Positions 26,126-34,040 of a stretch of 64,000 bases of DNA are shown piece by piece. This DNA comes from Acidimicrobiaceae bacterium (GTDB lineage: Bacteria; Actinomycetota; Acidimicrobiia; Acidimicrobiales; Aldehydirespiratoraceae). The position numbers and the translations under genes were made by a program. Positions within the stretch are counted from its first letter, which is position 1. Each line of letters opens with the position of its first letter. The stretch spans positions 51,324 to 115,323 of the forward strand of contig JAERSO010000132.1 of NCBI GenBank assembly GCA_016845585.1, read 5' to 3'. The notes under the pieces were generated by a model. That model was not told where the DNA came from, did not search any database, and saw only the letters and a program-made list of their open reading frames with translations.

Positions 26126-26716
26126 ATGGGCGCCGGCGATCGCGATCGCTGGAACGACAAGTGGGCCGAGCGAGGCGTCGGCACCAGCCACGGGTCGCAA
26201 CTCGTCGAGCTCGTCGGACCGCATCTGCCTGGGTCGGGACGCCTGCTCGACGTGGGCGGCGGCGGGTCCACCGACTCGCTCGATTTCGCCCACCGCGGGC
26301 TCGACGTCACCATCTGCGACGTCAGCGACGTCGGCCTGATCCAGTCCCGCCAGCGGGCCCTCGCCGAGAACATCATCATCACGACGGTCGAGGCCGACCT
26401 CGACATCGACCCCGTCCCCGAGGGTCCGTGGGACGTCATCACGGTCGCCAACTACCTGAACCGCGAACTGTTCCCCGCGTTGGTCGCGGCCCTGGCCCCC
26501 GGCGGGGTCCTGGCCATCGTCATCGCCACCGTGCGGAACCTCGAACGATCACCGAAGCCCGGCCGTCCGTTCCTCCTGGAGGAGGGCGAAATCCTGTCGC
26601 TGGTTGACGGCCTGGATGTCGTCCAGCACTCCGAGTCCTGGCGCAGCAACAACCGCCACGAAGCCCACCTGGTGGGCCGCGTCGCGTTTCAGCTGCCGTC
26701 GGGGACGATGACGTAG
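26126..26716 (+). CDS. Class I SAM-dependent methyltransferase
   Basis: 196 residues beginning DRDRWNDKWAERG, a start seen in the tellurite-resistance/TehB-like and related small methyltransferases. Motif I is RLLDVGGGGSTDSLDFA, then DVTICDVSD, WDVITVANYLNR and LAPGGVLAIVIAT. It starts two bases after the valS stop. Substrate unknown. Its 3' end overlaps the reverse-strand RCC1 remnant by 28 bases. Confidence 0.8.
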   Translation: MGAGDRDRWNDKWAERGVGTSHGSQLVELVGPHLPGSGRLLDVGGGGSTDSLDFAHRGLDVTICDVSDVGLIQSRQRALAENIIITTVEADLDIDPVPEGPWDVITVANYLNRELFPALVAALAPGGVLAIVIATVRNLERSPKPGRPFLLEEGEILSLVDGLDVVQHSESWRSNNRHEAHLVGRVAFQLPSGTMT

Positions 26717-27315
26717 GTGGCGGTGGCTCGGTTGGCTTCGGTGTAGCTGTCGCCCAACTGGCCCCAGCTGTCACTTCCCCAGCACTGGGTGCGGGCGGTC
26801 GCGGTCTGCATGCAGGTGTGAGCGTCACCGGCACTGATGTGGAACGCATCGTCGGCTGCGGCAACCAACGTCGGCGTGGGGATCTCCGTGAGGTGAACAA
26901 CCCCGACGGCCTGATCGTGGAAGTTGTAGCCCCAGCAATACGCCGCGCCGGTGACCTCATCCGGCGCCGGGTTCGTGTCGACGATGGCGCAGCTGTGCTC
27001 CTTGCCCATGCCGATGACCGGATACCCGCCCACGGAGACGACCGTCGGCGTCGTGACGGACGACGGAATGTCCGAACCGATGCCCAGCTGGTTCCGACCG
27101 TACGTGTGGGCGACCGCCATCCCGCCGCCGTTCGGCATGTGGAAGTCGCAGAGCACGAGGTCGGGCTCGAGCTCACGGATCAGCGCGATCGCCGCTTAGG
27201 TGTCCTCGGCCGAACCGACCACATCGAAGACATCGCCGAGATCGGCACGGAGTCCCGACAACCAGATCGGATGATCGTCCGCGACGACGACCCGGGTCCG
27301 TGCCGCCTCGCTCAC
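26689..27315 (-). pseudogene. Chimeric remnant: response-regulator receiver fused to RCC1 repeats, with nonsense codon
   Basis: Reading from GTG 27315, codons 1-39 give TRVVVADDHPIWLSGLRADLGDVFDVVGSAED, the start of a NarL/FixJ-type receiver domain with the acidic pair DD. An in-frame TAA at 27198-27196 follows, after which the same frame continues as the receiver, including the phosphoacceptor Asp in LVLCDFHMPNGGG. At about 27117 the sequence switches to RCC1-type repeats (TYGRNQLGIGS, GKEHSCAI with YCWGYN, AGDAHTC with QCWGSDSWGQLGDS) to 26689. A recombination joined the two gene halves, and the receiver carries a stop. GTG 27315 overlaps the upstream dioxygenase stop (GTGA), the relic of a coupled operon. 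Confidence 0.65.
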
Positions 27316-28418
27316 GTGGTCAACCCTGCGACCCGGTAAGCACCCTCGAGATCCTCATGGTTGGTGTAGCAGCCGAAGAACGCCCGATCGCCAGTGAACT
27401 CGGTACGTCCGTGGAACAGCCGCCAGTTGTCGAACACGAGCAGCCGGCCGGGCTTCCACGGGTGCAGTAGCGCCCGGGCGGAATCGGTGAAGACAGCCCG
27501 GAACGCGTTGTAGGCGTCGATCACCTCATCGACGAGACCATCGGCCGGAAGCAACGGGGCGCGGTCGTAGTTGTTGAACGAGAGCTGCACCAGGTTGCCG
27601 TCGTCGTCCACGCGCAGCGGTGGACGCTCTGCCACCAGGTGCACGCCCGGCTCGATGTAATGGGCCCGCACGGAGTAGCGGGTGAGCAGATCGGCGGCGT
27701 CAGGGTTGGCGGCCTGGAAGTCTCGAGCAGCGGCGAACCCATCGATCAGCACACTGTCGCCGCCGTCGCCGGTGCGCACCTGCTGAGCGAAAAGGATCGT
27801 GCCGGGAGCGTCATGGCTGTACGTGCCATCGGTGTGGACGTCGAGCGCAAACGTCTCGTACGCCGAGTCCATGTGCTCCGTCGCTCCGGACTTCATCTCC
27901 CAGAAGTCCCCGAAGATCGAGCTCCGCGGGTAGCCGATCCGGGCCGCGAGCTTGCGCGCCGCCGTCTCGCCGAGGGCGGCGCCGTCGAACGCGACCCAGC
28001 CATGGAGGCGGAGGTGATCGAGCGCCTCGATCCAGCGATCGTCATCGTCGATGACCCCGGCATCGAACCAGGACGGTTCTTGCGGTTCGCTCCAGAGCTG
28101 GAGTCCGGCCGGAATCGCGAAGCCGGAGCTCGCCCGAACGGCCGGTCGGCGGCGGGCCTCGCCGACGCGAAGGAGGGTGGCGATGTCGTGACCCGTGCGA
28201 GTCCCGTCGTCCCAGTCGACATCGAGCCACGATCCGTCGATGGCGACGGCCACCGGGGTGACACTCGGATCGATGGCGAAGGTGTCGGTGAGTCGCTGCT
28301 TGGACTCCGGGTTCACGCTTCCCGGATCGTCGCCGTGATCGCGGAGCCAGCGACCCGGCAGGGTGAGCCCGTCGATGACGACGCTGCGTTCGACGATCGA
28401 GACAGTGTGATCAGCCAT
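27312..28418 (-). CDS. TauD/TfdA-like Fe(II)/2-oxoglutarate dioxygenase (gamma-butyrobetaine hydroxylase type)
   Basis: 368 residues. The N-terminal module (VVIDGLTLPGRWLRDHGDDPGSVNPESKQRL) is the small beta domain found in gamma-butyrobetaine and trimethyllysine dioxygenases, here without obvious zinc Cys residues. The TauD domain shows the iron facial triad HTD in VHTDGTYSHDAPG and the distal His in WRLFHGRTEF, with a downstream Arg for 2-oxoglutarate. Likely role: hydroxylation of a carnitine-precursor-like or other trimethylammonium substrate. The stop overlaps the following response-regulator remnant. ATG 28418 lies inside the end of the upstream membrane ORF. Confidence 0.85.
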   Translation of the reverse strand: MADHTVSIVERSVVIDGLTLPGRWLRDHGDDPGSVNPESKQRLTDTFAIDPSVTPVAVAIDGSWLDVDWDDGTRTGHDIATLLRVGEARRRPAVRASSGFAIPAGLQLWSEPQEPSWFDAGVIDDDDRWIEALDHLRLHGWVAFDGAALGETAARKLAARIGYPRSSIFGDFWEMKSGATEHMDSAYETFALDVHTDGTYSHDAPGTILFAQQVRTGDGGDSVLIDGFAAARDFQAANPDAADLLTRYSVRAHYIEPGVHLVAERPPLRVDDDGNLVQLSFNNYDRAPLLPADGLVDEVIDAYNAFRAVFTDSARALLHPWKPGRLLVFDNWRLFHGRTEFTGDRAFFGCYTNHEDLEGAYRVAGLTT

Positions 28419-29239
28419 GACGTCAGTCTGTCGTCCAGAGCTGCACTTCGGTACCCCGACCTGGTGTCGATGTGAGCCACGGCGAAGATCACGGCAGCCA
28501 CGATCTCGGGGCGATCAGTCGCGAGCGCGACCGCCGCGAACGCCGCCGTCGCCAGTCCAGGAAGTGTGAGGGCCCACGCCTCACCACGTGCGGTGCGGCG
28601 AGCATCGCCCACCACCCAGGCGAGAGCCAACACCCCGGCGGTGAACGGCAGATCTTCGGCGACAGCCACACCGTCCATCGCGTGTGTCCACGCCAGGGCG
28701 CCGACCACGAGGGTCATGACGCCGAGTACGACTGTGTTGGCGAGCTCGGCCGAGTCCCGAAGGTCGTCTCGGACCGATGCCAACCGGTCGGCCGCGAATC
28801 CGACCTCGACCAGGCCGACGACGACGGCGAGCACGAGCAGCGCGATCGTGGAGGGCGGGTCGAACCGGGCCCAGACTTCGAGACCGGTGCCGCCCGCAGC
28901 CGCGACTGCGAGGGTGCCGGCGAGAGGCGAACGATCCCGCCACCAGACCCAGCCAAAGGCGGCCGTGGCGAGCGTGCCGGCAGCGGCGGTCTCGGCGATC
29001 GACGCAGAATCGAGCAAGCCGATGTCACGCATGACACCCATGCCGGTGAACGCGGCCTCGTCGAGGACGCGAGCGACCGGGGCGAGACCGGCGGCAGCTG
29101 CCCACGCGAGCCCGAGGGGCCGGTCGACTCCACCGGCACGACTTGCCACGACGGCAAGGCCGAGTGAGGCGACGAGGATCGGCGCGGCGATGTCGAACGT
29201 CGCGGCAACGCCGGCGGCTGTGAGTGCGCCACCGAGCAC
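28313..29239 (-). CDS. Multi-pass membrane protein of unknown function, 5' end probably disrupted
   Basis: Eight or nine hydrophobic segments rich in Ala, Val and Leu; no family recognised. The GTG at 29239 is the first canonical start, yet protein-like sequence in the same frame (FEAGEGPAAVFASELLGRRDESRW) continues upstream to a TGA at 29341-29339, without any ATG, GTG or TTG. The hairpin repeat starts 14 bases beyond, so the true start may have been lost by rearrangement. The 3' end overlaps the dioxygenase gene by 106 bases; the last 30 residues look non-membrane and may be read-through past a frameshift. Confidence 0.5.
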   Translation of the reverse strand: MLGGALTAAGVAATFDIAAPILVASLGLAVVASRAGGVDRPLGLAWAAAAGLAPVARVLDEAAFTGMGVMRDIGLLDSASIAETAAAGTLATAAFGWVWWRDRSPLAGTLAVAAAGGTGLEVWARFDPPSTIALLVLAVVVGLVEVGFAADRLASVRDDLRDSAELANTVVLGVMTLVVGALAWTHAMDGVAVAEDLPFTAGVLALAWVVGDARRTARGEAWALTLPGLATAAFAAVALATDRPEIVAAVIFAVAHIDTRSGYRSAALDDRLTSWLITLSRSSNAASSSTGSPCRVAGSAITATIREA

Positions 29240-29354
29240 TGTGGCGCCGTCAACCAGCCAACGTGACTCATCCCGTCGCCCGAGCAGTTCGCTGGCAAAG
29301 ACTGCGGCCGGGCCCTCGCCCGCTTCGAAGAGCTGACGTCACCGCCCGCTACCG

Positions 29355-29400
29355 ATCTCTGAAACCTCGCGCCCACTCAGCGCGCGGGAGGTGGCAGAGA
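29355..29400. repeat. Hairpin repeat, copy A
   Basis: An imperfect palindrome of about 46 bases. Left arm TCTCTG..ACCTCGCGC pairs with right arm GCGCGGGAGGTGGCAGAGA apart from two mismatches. It shares the consensus CTGCCACCTCGCGCCC...GCGCG..AGGTGGCAGA with copies B and C. Confidence 0.75.
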
Positions 29401-29414
29401 AGCCAGGGTCGTCG

Positions 29415-29461
29415 ATCTCTGCCACGTCGCGCCCGTTCTCCGCGCGCCAGGTGGCGGAGAT
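29415..29461. repeat. Hairpin repeat, copy B
   Basis: About 47 bases; left arm ATCTCTGCCACGTCGCGCCC, right arm GCGCGCCAGGTGGCGGAGAT. It lies 14 bases after copy A and 16 bases before the stop of the DUF559 gene. Confidence 0.75.
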
Positions 29462-29477
29462 GGCCGGCCCAAGCGGA

Positions 29478-30383
29478 TCAGGCTGCGAGATGGCGGCCGA
29501 CTTGACGGACGATCGTCCAGGGACGGTCGCGAAGATCCTCGTGGGTGTAGCGGAGGACGGTCCAGCCGGCGCACACGAGGTCGTTCTGCCGGCGGCGGTC
29601 GGCGGCGAATCGATCGAAGCGGGTGTGCGCATCGCGACCGTCGTACTCAAGCGCCAGCTTGACCGCCGGATAGGCCAGATCGATCCGATATCGGTTGCCG
29701 CCCGCCATCACCTGATGCTGTCGAGCGGGGACAGGAAGCCCCGCATCCGTCAGAATCCGCAGCACGTCGACTTCGGGCCCCGACTCCGCATCGGCAGCAC
29801 CCTCAGGGAGGCTGTCAACGGCGAGATCGAGCTTCACGACACCATTGCGGCCGTGCTCGCCCACCCGGTGACGGACGGCCTGGAGCTCGCCGATGGTCAC
29901 CAATCCAGCGCTTATGGCGTGATCGGCGAGACGCCGGACCTCACGTTCGCCGAGAACGAGTCCGGAATCGCAGAGGGTACGGGCCACCGTGGTGACGCGG
30001 ATGCCGTTCACCATGGTGAGGTCACGCGAGCAGAGGTCGACCGACCGATGAACGACCGCACCGGCCAGCCGCCGATTGGCCGGCGCCCGCACGGCCAGCT
30101 CGATGCGATCGAACCGAGTCCAGAGATTCCAGATCCTGAGCGCACTTCGGTGGCTGGCCGAGACCGGCGTCCCGGGCGTCATGATCGCGGCAAGGACCCG
30201 CTGCTCCCAGGATTCCACCGCTCCCATCAATGCGACCACGCCCGGCCGGACGCTCACCAGTTCGCCGTGTCGAACCATGGTCGCTTGCCGGGATCTGGAT
30301 ATGCCCCCTTCGCGGAGTTGTCGAGTTGATAGGAGGCCGTGTTGGCTCGTGGCCGTCCGAACGAGACTCGTCATGTCTCGCAT
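29478..30383 (-). CDS. AbiEi-type wHTH plus DUF559 (Vsr-like nuclease fold) protein
   Basis: About 301 residues. Residues 1-70 form the AbiEi winged helix (HGLLSTRQLREGGISRSR, VRHGELVSVRPGVVAL); residues about 85-180 are the AbiEi C-terminal-like region; residues about 220-300 match DUF559, a Vsr/PD-(D/E)xK-like domain (RIDLAYPAVKLALEYDGRDAH, FAADRRRQNDLVCAGWTVLRYTHEDL). Such proteins are abundant in actinobacteria and are usually annotated as antitoxin-like, but no AbiEii toxin lies next to it. Starts at ATG 30383 or 30374 are both possible; GTG 30392 less so. It is bracketed by hairpin repeats A/B at its end and C before its start. Confidence 0.85.
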   Translation of the reverse strand: MRDMTSLVRTATSQHGLLSTRQLREGGISRSRQATMVRHGELVSVRPGVVALMGAVESWEQRVLAAIMTPGTPVSASHRSALRIWNLWTRFDRIELAVRAPANRRLAGAVVHRSVDLCSRDLTMVNGIRVTTVARTLCDSGLVLGEREVRRLADHAISAGLVTIGELQAVRHRVGEHGRNGVVKLDLAVDSLPEGAADAESGPEVDVLRILTDAGLPVPARQHQVMAGGNRYRIDLAYPAVKLALEYDGRDAHTRFDRFAADRRRQNDLVCAGWTVLRYTHEDLRDRPWTIVRQVGRHLAA

Positions 30384-30441
30384 GACAACCACTCAACCAT
30401 GCGGGTATGACACCGACTCGACCCCAGCGGTCGCCAGCCGG

Positions 30442-30485
30442 TCTGTGCCACCTCGCGCCCAACCATCGCGCGGCAGGTGGCAGAA
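30442..30485. repeat. Hairpin repeat, copy C
   Basis: About 44 bases: left arm TCTGTGCCACCTCGCGCCC, right arm CGCGCGGCAGGTGGCAGAA. It sits between the start of the DUF559 gene and the end of the phytanoyl-CoA-dioxygenase-like gene. Confidence 0.75.
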
Positions 30486-30493
30486 AAGCTGGG

Positions 30494-31300
30494 CTAGGTG
30501 ACGTCGAAGAGGTTGGGCATTGGGGGATCGCCGTAGAGGCGGTCGGCGGGGGTGCGCTTGTCGATGTGGCCGATGAGGCCCTTGTAGACACCGAGGCCGC
30601 AGAGATCACGCAGCTCGGGAGAGAACGTGGCCATCACGTCAGCGGGGATGCCGAGCTGCTGGTTCTCCTGTTGACGGATCCAACCGGCGCAGTAGTTCAT
30701 GGCGATGCCGATGCGGGTGTCGTCGGTGGTGTTGGCGCCGCCGCCGTGCCACAGCGACCCGTTCCACACGAGGATCGAGCCCTTCGACATCTCCGCGGCG
30801 ATCGTCCCCTCGACCGATTCACCGTAGGGCGGCGAGTGGTCGGCCTTGTGTGAGCCGGGCAACAGACGCGTGGCCCCGTTCGCCTCGGTGAAGTCGGTGA
30901 GCGCCCACATCGAGTTGCAGACCACCGGCACCGACGGTCGCCGCAGCGGCATTGCCTGATCATCGGCGTGGATCGGCTGTGCCCGCTCCCCCGGCCCGAT
31001 CGCGATCGCGGAGATCGACGAGATCAGCGGATTGTCGCCGAGCACGCCCCAGATGATCGGCACCACATCCGGATGGATGGGCACGTCGGCCCACAGCCCG
31101 CCGTACGCCAAGAGGTTGTAGATCCGCAGCGTCTTGCCGCCCTCGAACGAGTTGTCCGACGGCATCGCGCCGAGCTCTCGTTCGAGCCGACGAAGGTCCT
31201 CGACCAGCGCGTCCACGACATCGAGCGGGATGACGTCGGGCAGCACGGTGTAGCCGTCCTCCTCGATCCGGGCGAGGTGCGCCTCGACGTCGATGCCCAT
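30494..31300 (-). CDS. Phytanoyl-CoA dioxygenase (PhyH)-family Fe(II)/2-oxoglutarate enzyme
   Basis: 268 residues. The iron triad is His111-x-Asp113 (PIHADDQ) and distal His185 (SLWHGGGAN); Arg196 in DDTRIGI is at the 2-oxoglutarate position. The N-terminal helix region (HLARIEEDGYTVLPDVI) and RLLPGSHKADHSPP are typical. Substrates of this family range from phytanoyl-CoA to small secondary metabolites, so it cannot be specified. ATG 31300 is followed immediately by the conserved start; upstream open frame to 31405 overlaps the divergent threonine aldolase and is not used. Confidence 0.88.
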   Translation of the reverse strand: MGIDVEAHLARIEEDGYTVLPDVIPLDVVDALVEDLRRLERELGAMPSDNSFEGGKTLRIYNLLAYGGLWADVPIHPDVVPIIWGVLGDNPLISSISAIAIGPGERAQPIHADDQAMPLRRPSVPVVCNSMWALTDFTEANGATRLLPGSHKADHSPPYGESVEGTIAAEMSKGSILVWNGSLWHGGGANTTDDTRIGIAMNYCAGWIRQQENQQLGIPADVMATFSPELRDLCGLGVYKGLIGHIDKRTPADRLYGDPPMPNLFDVT

Positions 31301-31347
31301 GGTCGGACAGTAGACGGTTTCCTGTATCCGTCTGCAAGACTGACCCG

Positions 31348-32358
31348 GTGATTGATCTTCGTAGTGACACGGTGACCAAGCCGACCGAGGCCATGCGCCA
31401 AGCAATGGCCAACGCCGAAGTGGGCGACGACGTCTTCGGCGACGACCCCACCGTCAACCGCCTGCAGGACGCGGTGGCCGAACGGCTCGGCAAGGAGGCT
31501 GCGCTGTTCGTGGCGAGCGGCACCCAGTCGAACCTGTGCGCATTGATGGCGCATTGCGGCAGGGGTGACGAGTACATCGCCGGCGACATGGCACACATGT
31601 ACCGCTGGGAGGGTGGCGGTGGCGCTGTACTCGGCAGCATCCAACCCCAGCCGGTGCCGATGCTCCCCGACGGGCTGGTCGACCCCGAGGTGGTCGACGC
31701 GTCGGTGAAGCCTGACGACCACCACTTCGCCCGCACCAAGCTGCTGTGTCTGGAGAACACGAAGGACGGCGCCGTGCAGTCGGTGGATCGCATGCGCGAG
31801 GCCACGCTGGTCGGCCGCAAGCACGGCCTGTCGATCCATCTCGACGGTGCCCGCATGTGGAACGGCGTGGTCGAGCTCGGCATCTCCGCCGAGGAGTTCA
31901 CGTCGGAGTTCGACACCGTCTCGATGTGTCTGTCGAAGGGCCTCGGCGCCCCGATCGGTTCTGTGCTGAGTGGACCCGCCGACTTCATCCACGAGGCCCA
32001 CAAATGGCGCAAGATGAGCGGTGGCGCCATGCGCCAGGTCGGCGTGCTCGCCGCGGCCGGTCTCCACGCCCTCGACAACCACATCGACCGACTGGCCGAC
32101 GATCACTCCAACGCGGCGCGTCTCGCCGAGGGCCTCGGCAACATCGATGGCGTAACCGTTGCCGGTCAGGCGACCAACATGGTCTTCATCGCCGTCGACG
32201 GCGACGTGCCCGACCTCCAAGCTCAACTTCTCGAGCGCGGGATCCGTACGCTCATCACGCCGAGCCCACGCCGGTCCATCGCCCGGCTCGTGTGCCATCT
32301 CGACGTCACCGCCGACGATGTCGAGACGGTGATCAACACCTTCGCCGAACTGGTGTGA
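31348..32358 (+). CDS. ltaE: Low-specificity L-threonine aldolase
   Basis: 336 residues, fold-type I PLP enzyme that cleaves threonine or allo-threonine to glycine and acetaldehyde. Signatures: MIDLRSDTVTKPTEAMRQAMANAEVGDDVFGDDPTVNRLQ split across the N-terminus, SGTQSNLCALM, LDGARMWNG, and the PLP Lys197 in CLSKGLGAPIGS. GTG 31348 is chosen because IDLRSDTVT is the invariant start. It diverges from the PhyH gene with a 47-base gap, enough for back-to-back promoters. Confidence 0.93.
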   Translation: MIDLRSDTVTKPTEAMRQAMANAEVGDDVFGDDPTVNRLQDAVAERLGKEAALFVASGTQSNLCALMAHCGRGDEYIAGDMAHMYRWEGGGGAVLGSIQPQPVPMLPDGLVDPEVVDASVKPDDHHFARTKLLCLENTKDGAVQSVDRMREATLVGRKHGLSIHLDGARMWNGVVELGISAEEFTSEFDTVSMCLSKGLGAPIGSVLSGPADFIHEAHKWRKMSGGAMRQVGVLAAAGLHALDNHIDRLADDHSNAARLAEGLGNIDGVTVAGQATNMVFIAVDGDVPDLQAQLLERGIRTLITPSPRRSIARLVCHLDVTADDVETVINTFAELV

Positions 32359-32366
32359 CCGGTCGG

Positions 32367-33161
32367 TTACCTGTCGCGGCCCCGGCCGTTGCCGCTGCCG
32401 CGCTGACCATCGTCGGTGTCGTCGTGTTTGGCACTCTGGCCCTGCCCCTTGTTGTGGCCTCGCCCACGACCCGGCGTTGAGTCGTCGCCGTCCTCACCCT
32501 CCGCATCGGCGTGCGGGTTGCGATTGCCCTTGTCCCGCTTGCAGTCGGCGAGCACGGTCGTGAAGCTCACCTCTCCCGCGTCGCCATCGGCGAGGGGGAT
32601 GAAAACGGCCTCCTCGGCCTCGGAGACGGTGACCTGCTGACCGCCCTTGCCCAGATCGGATCGAGCCAAGTGGCGGTTGACGCATCCACGGCCCGGGCCA
32701 CCATCCCACATCGAGTTGAACAGCTTCATGAACATGCCGTGGTTGATCTGGCCGTTGGGGCCCGCCACCTCGACACCGAACATGGTGCACTCGTTGTCGA
32801 CGCCGTACTCGAGAGGCTCGATCGGCGGTTCGGCTTCATCATCGGTCGAGTCGAACGTGGCGGGTTCGCCATCGAGGGTGAGCTCGGTGACCACGATCTC
32901 GGTGTCGTCGTCTTCGCCGCTGATGCCGTAGACCGTCTCGGCGTCGGCGTTCTCGACCGAGCAATCCCACGGGCCGTCGGCGTTGTCCCACAGGTTGAAG
33001 ACGAACAGCTGAAAGATCTCGTCGTACCCGAAGTTGAATCCGGTGTCGGGCTCGTGCGCGGTGTCCTCCACCGGCTCACTCTCTTCGGCCCAGGCCACAC
33101 CCGAGAGGGTCATGACCCCCACGGCGACGACGGCCACGAACCCCTGGGTTCGACTCAACAT
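32367..33161 (-). CDS. Secreted acidic protein of unknown function
   Basis: 264 residues with a clear signal peptide (MLSRTQGFVAVVAVGVMTLSG, cleavage after VAWA near residue 26). The mature part is very acidic, contains four conserved-looking Cys (DCSVEN, ECTMFG, RGCVNRH, ADCKRD), a NHGMFMKLFNSMWDGG segment, and a charged Gly/Arg/Asp-rich tail likely to be disordered. I recognise no family. The short exported form with paired Cys suggests a cell-surface or extracellular role. Confidence 0.75.
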   Translation of the reverse strand: MLSRTQGFVAVVAVGVMTLSGVAWAEESEPVEDTAHEPDTGFNFGYDEIFQLFVFNLWDNADGPWDCSVENADAETVYGISGEDDDTEIVVTELTLDGEPATFDSTDDEAEPPIEPLEYGVDNECTMFGVEVAGPNGQINHGMFMKLFNSMWDGGPGRGCVNRHLARSDLGKGGQQVTVSEAEEAVFIPLADGDAGEVSFTTVLADCKRDKGNRNPHADAEGEDGDDSTPGRGRGHNKGQGQSAKHDDTDDGQRGSGNGRGRDR

Positions 33162-33270
33162 GCTGACTCTCCTGATGGACTCACCGCTCGCACTTGCTCA
33201 TAGATCGTCGCAGGAGTCCGGTGCGTTACACGGGAACCGGAAACTTCTCGAAACTCTCGGCCCTCCGAGA

Positions 33271-33984
33271 TCAGAGCGTTCGGAGTCGCAGTTCGCGCCC
33301 CACCCGGTGGTCTTCATACGCCTGGAGACCGGCACCGATCGCCGGCCCGATGGTCACCGCGATGGCGACCGTCATCGGTCCGAAGCTGCCCCCGGCGGCG
33401 GCACCGGCAATGAGGAAGCCGACTTCGAGCGCGCTGCGAATGACGAGTGGGCGGCGGCCACGATTCTCGGCCGCCTGCATCAGCGCCTCGAACGCTCCGC
33501 CGGCCGCGGCCTGGTACACGACGGTGGCCACGCCGAGGGCGAGGATCACCGCGCCGAACACCGCCAACCCGAAGCGGGCCACGGCCGAGTCGGGGGCCAC
33601 CACGATCTGTCGGGCGATGTCGATCGTGAGACCGTTGAGGAAGGTGAGCGCGATCGTTCGGCTCGTCGGACGAACGCCCAGGAGGGCAGCAAGAGCGAAC
33701 AAGCTTCCCGACACCGCCCACGCCGCCTGGCCGAACGAGAGCGGTGTTCGCTGCGCGACAGCCGAGAGCGCCACGTCGTAGGGGGCAACACCGAGGTCGG
33801 CCGCAGTGAGTGAAGCGACGCCCGCACCGATCATCACCGACGCCGGCAAGAGCCACAGGACGCGGCGCGGCCCGGTCGGGATGGGATGGGTTCGGACCCA
33901 GTTGGACGTGGAGATGACACCCTGGCGCGACAGACCGCCGACGCTCTCGATCCATCCGATCAGGGGGGAGATCGCGGCTTTCAC
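33271..33984 (-). CDS. YczE/YitT-like integral membrane protein
   Basis: 237 residues with five or six helices. The segment GAGVASLTAADLGVAPYDVALSAVAQRTPLSFGQAAW is characteristic of YczE/YyaS/YitT-type membrane proteins, whose function is unknown; some affect surfactin biosynthesis in Bacillus. GTG 33984 is the best start. The convergent/divergent neighbours are unrelated. Confidence 0.8.
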   Translation of the reverse strand: MKAAISPLIGWIESVGGLSRQGVISTSNWVRTHPIPTGPRRVLWLLPASVMIGAGVASLTAADLGVAPYDVALSAVAQRTPLSFGQAAWAVSGSLFALAALLGVRPTSRTIALTFLNGLTIDIARQIVVAPDSAVARFGLAVFGAVILALGVATVVYQAAAGGAFEALMQAAENRGRRPLVIRSALEVGFLIAGAAAGGSFGPMTVAIAVTIGPAIGAGLQAYEDHRVGRELRLRTL

Positions 33985-34040
33985 GGGGTCCAGTCTCGGC
34001 CCTTCGCGACCAATCCCTCAGCTGTCGAAGCGGTCAGGGG

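Noticed and set aside
29478..30383. AbiEi protein as half of a complete AbiE toxin-antitoxin pair
   Set aside because: No AbiEii nucleotidyltransferase toxin gene is adjacent; the flanking genes are a membrane protein and a dioxygenase.
30960..32084. Long minus-strand frame over the threonine aldolase gene
   Set aside because: Antisense of the clear plus-strand aldolase with its PLP Lys.
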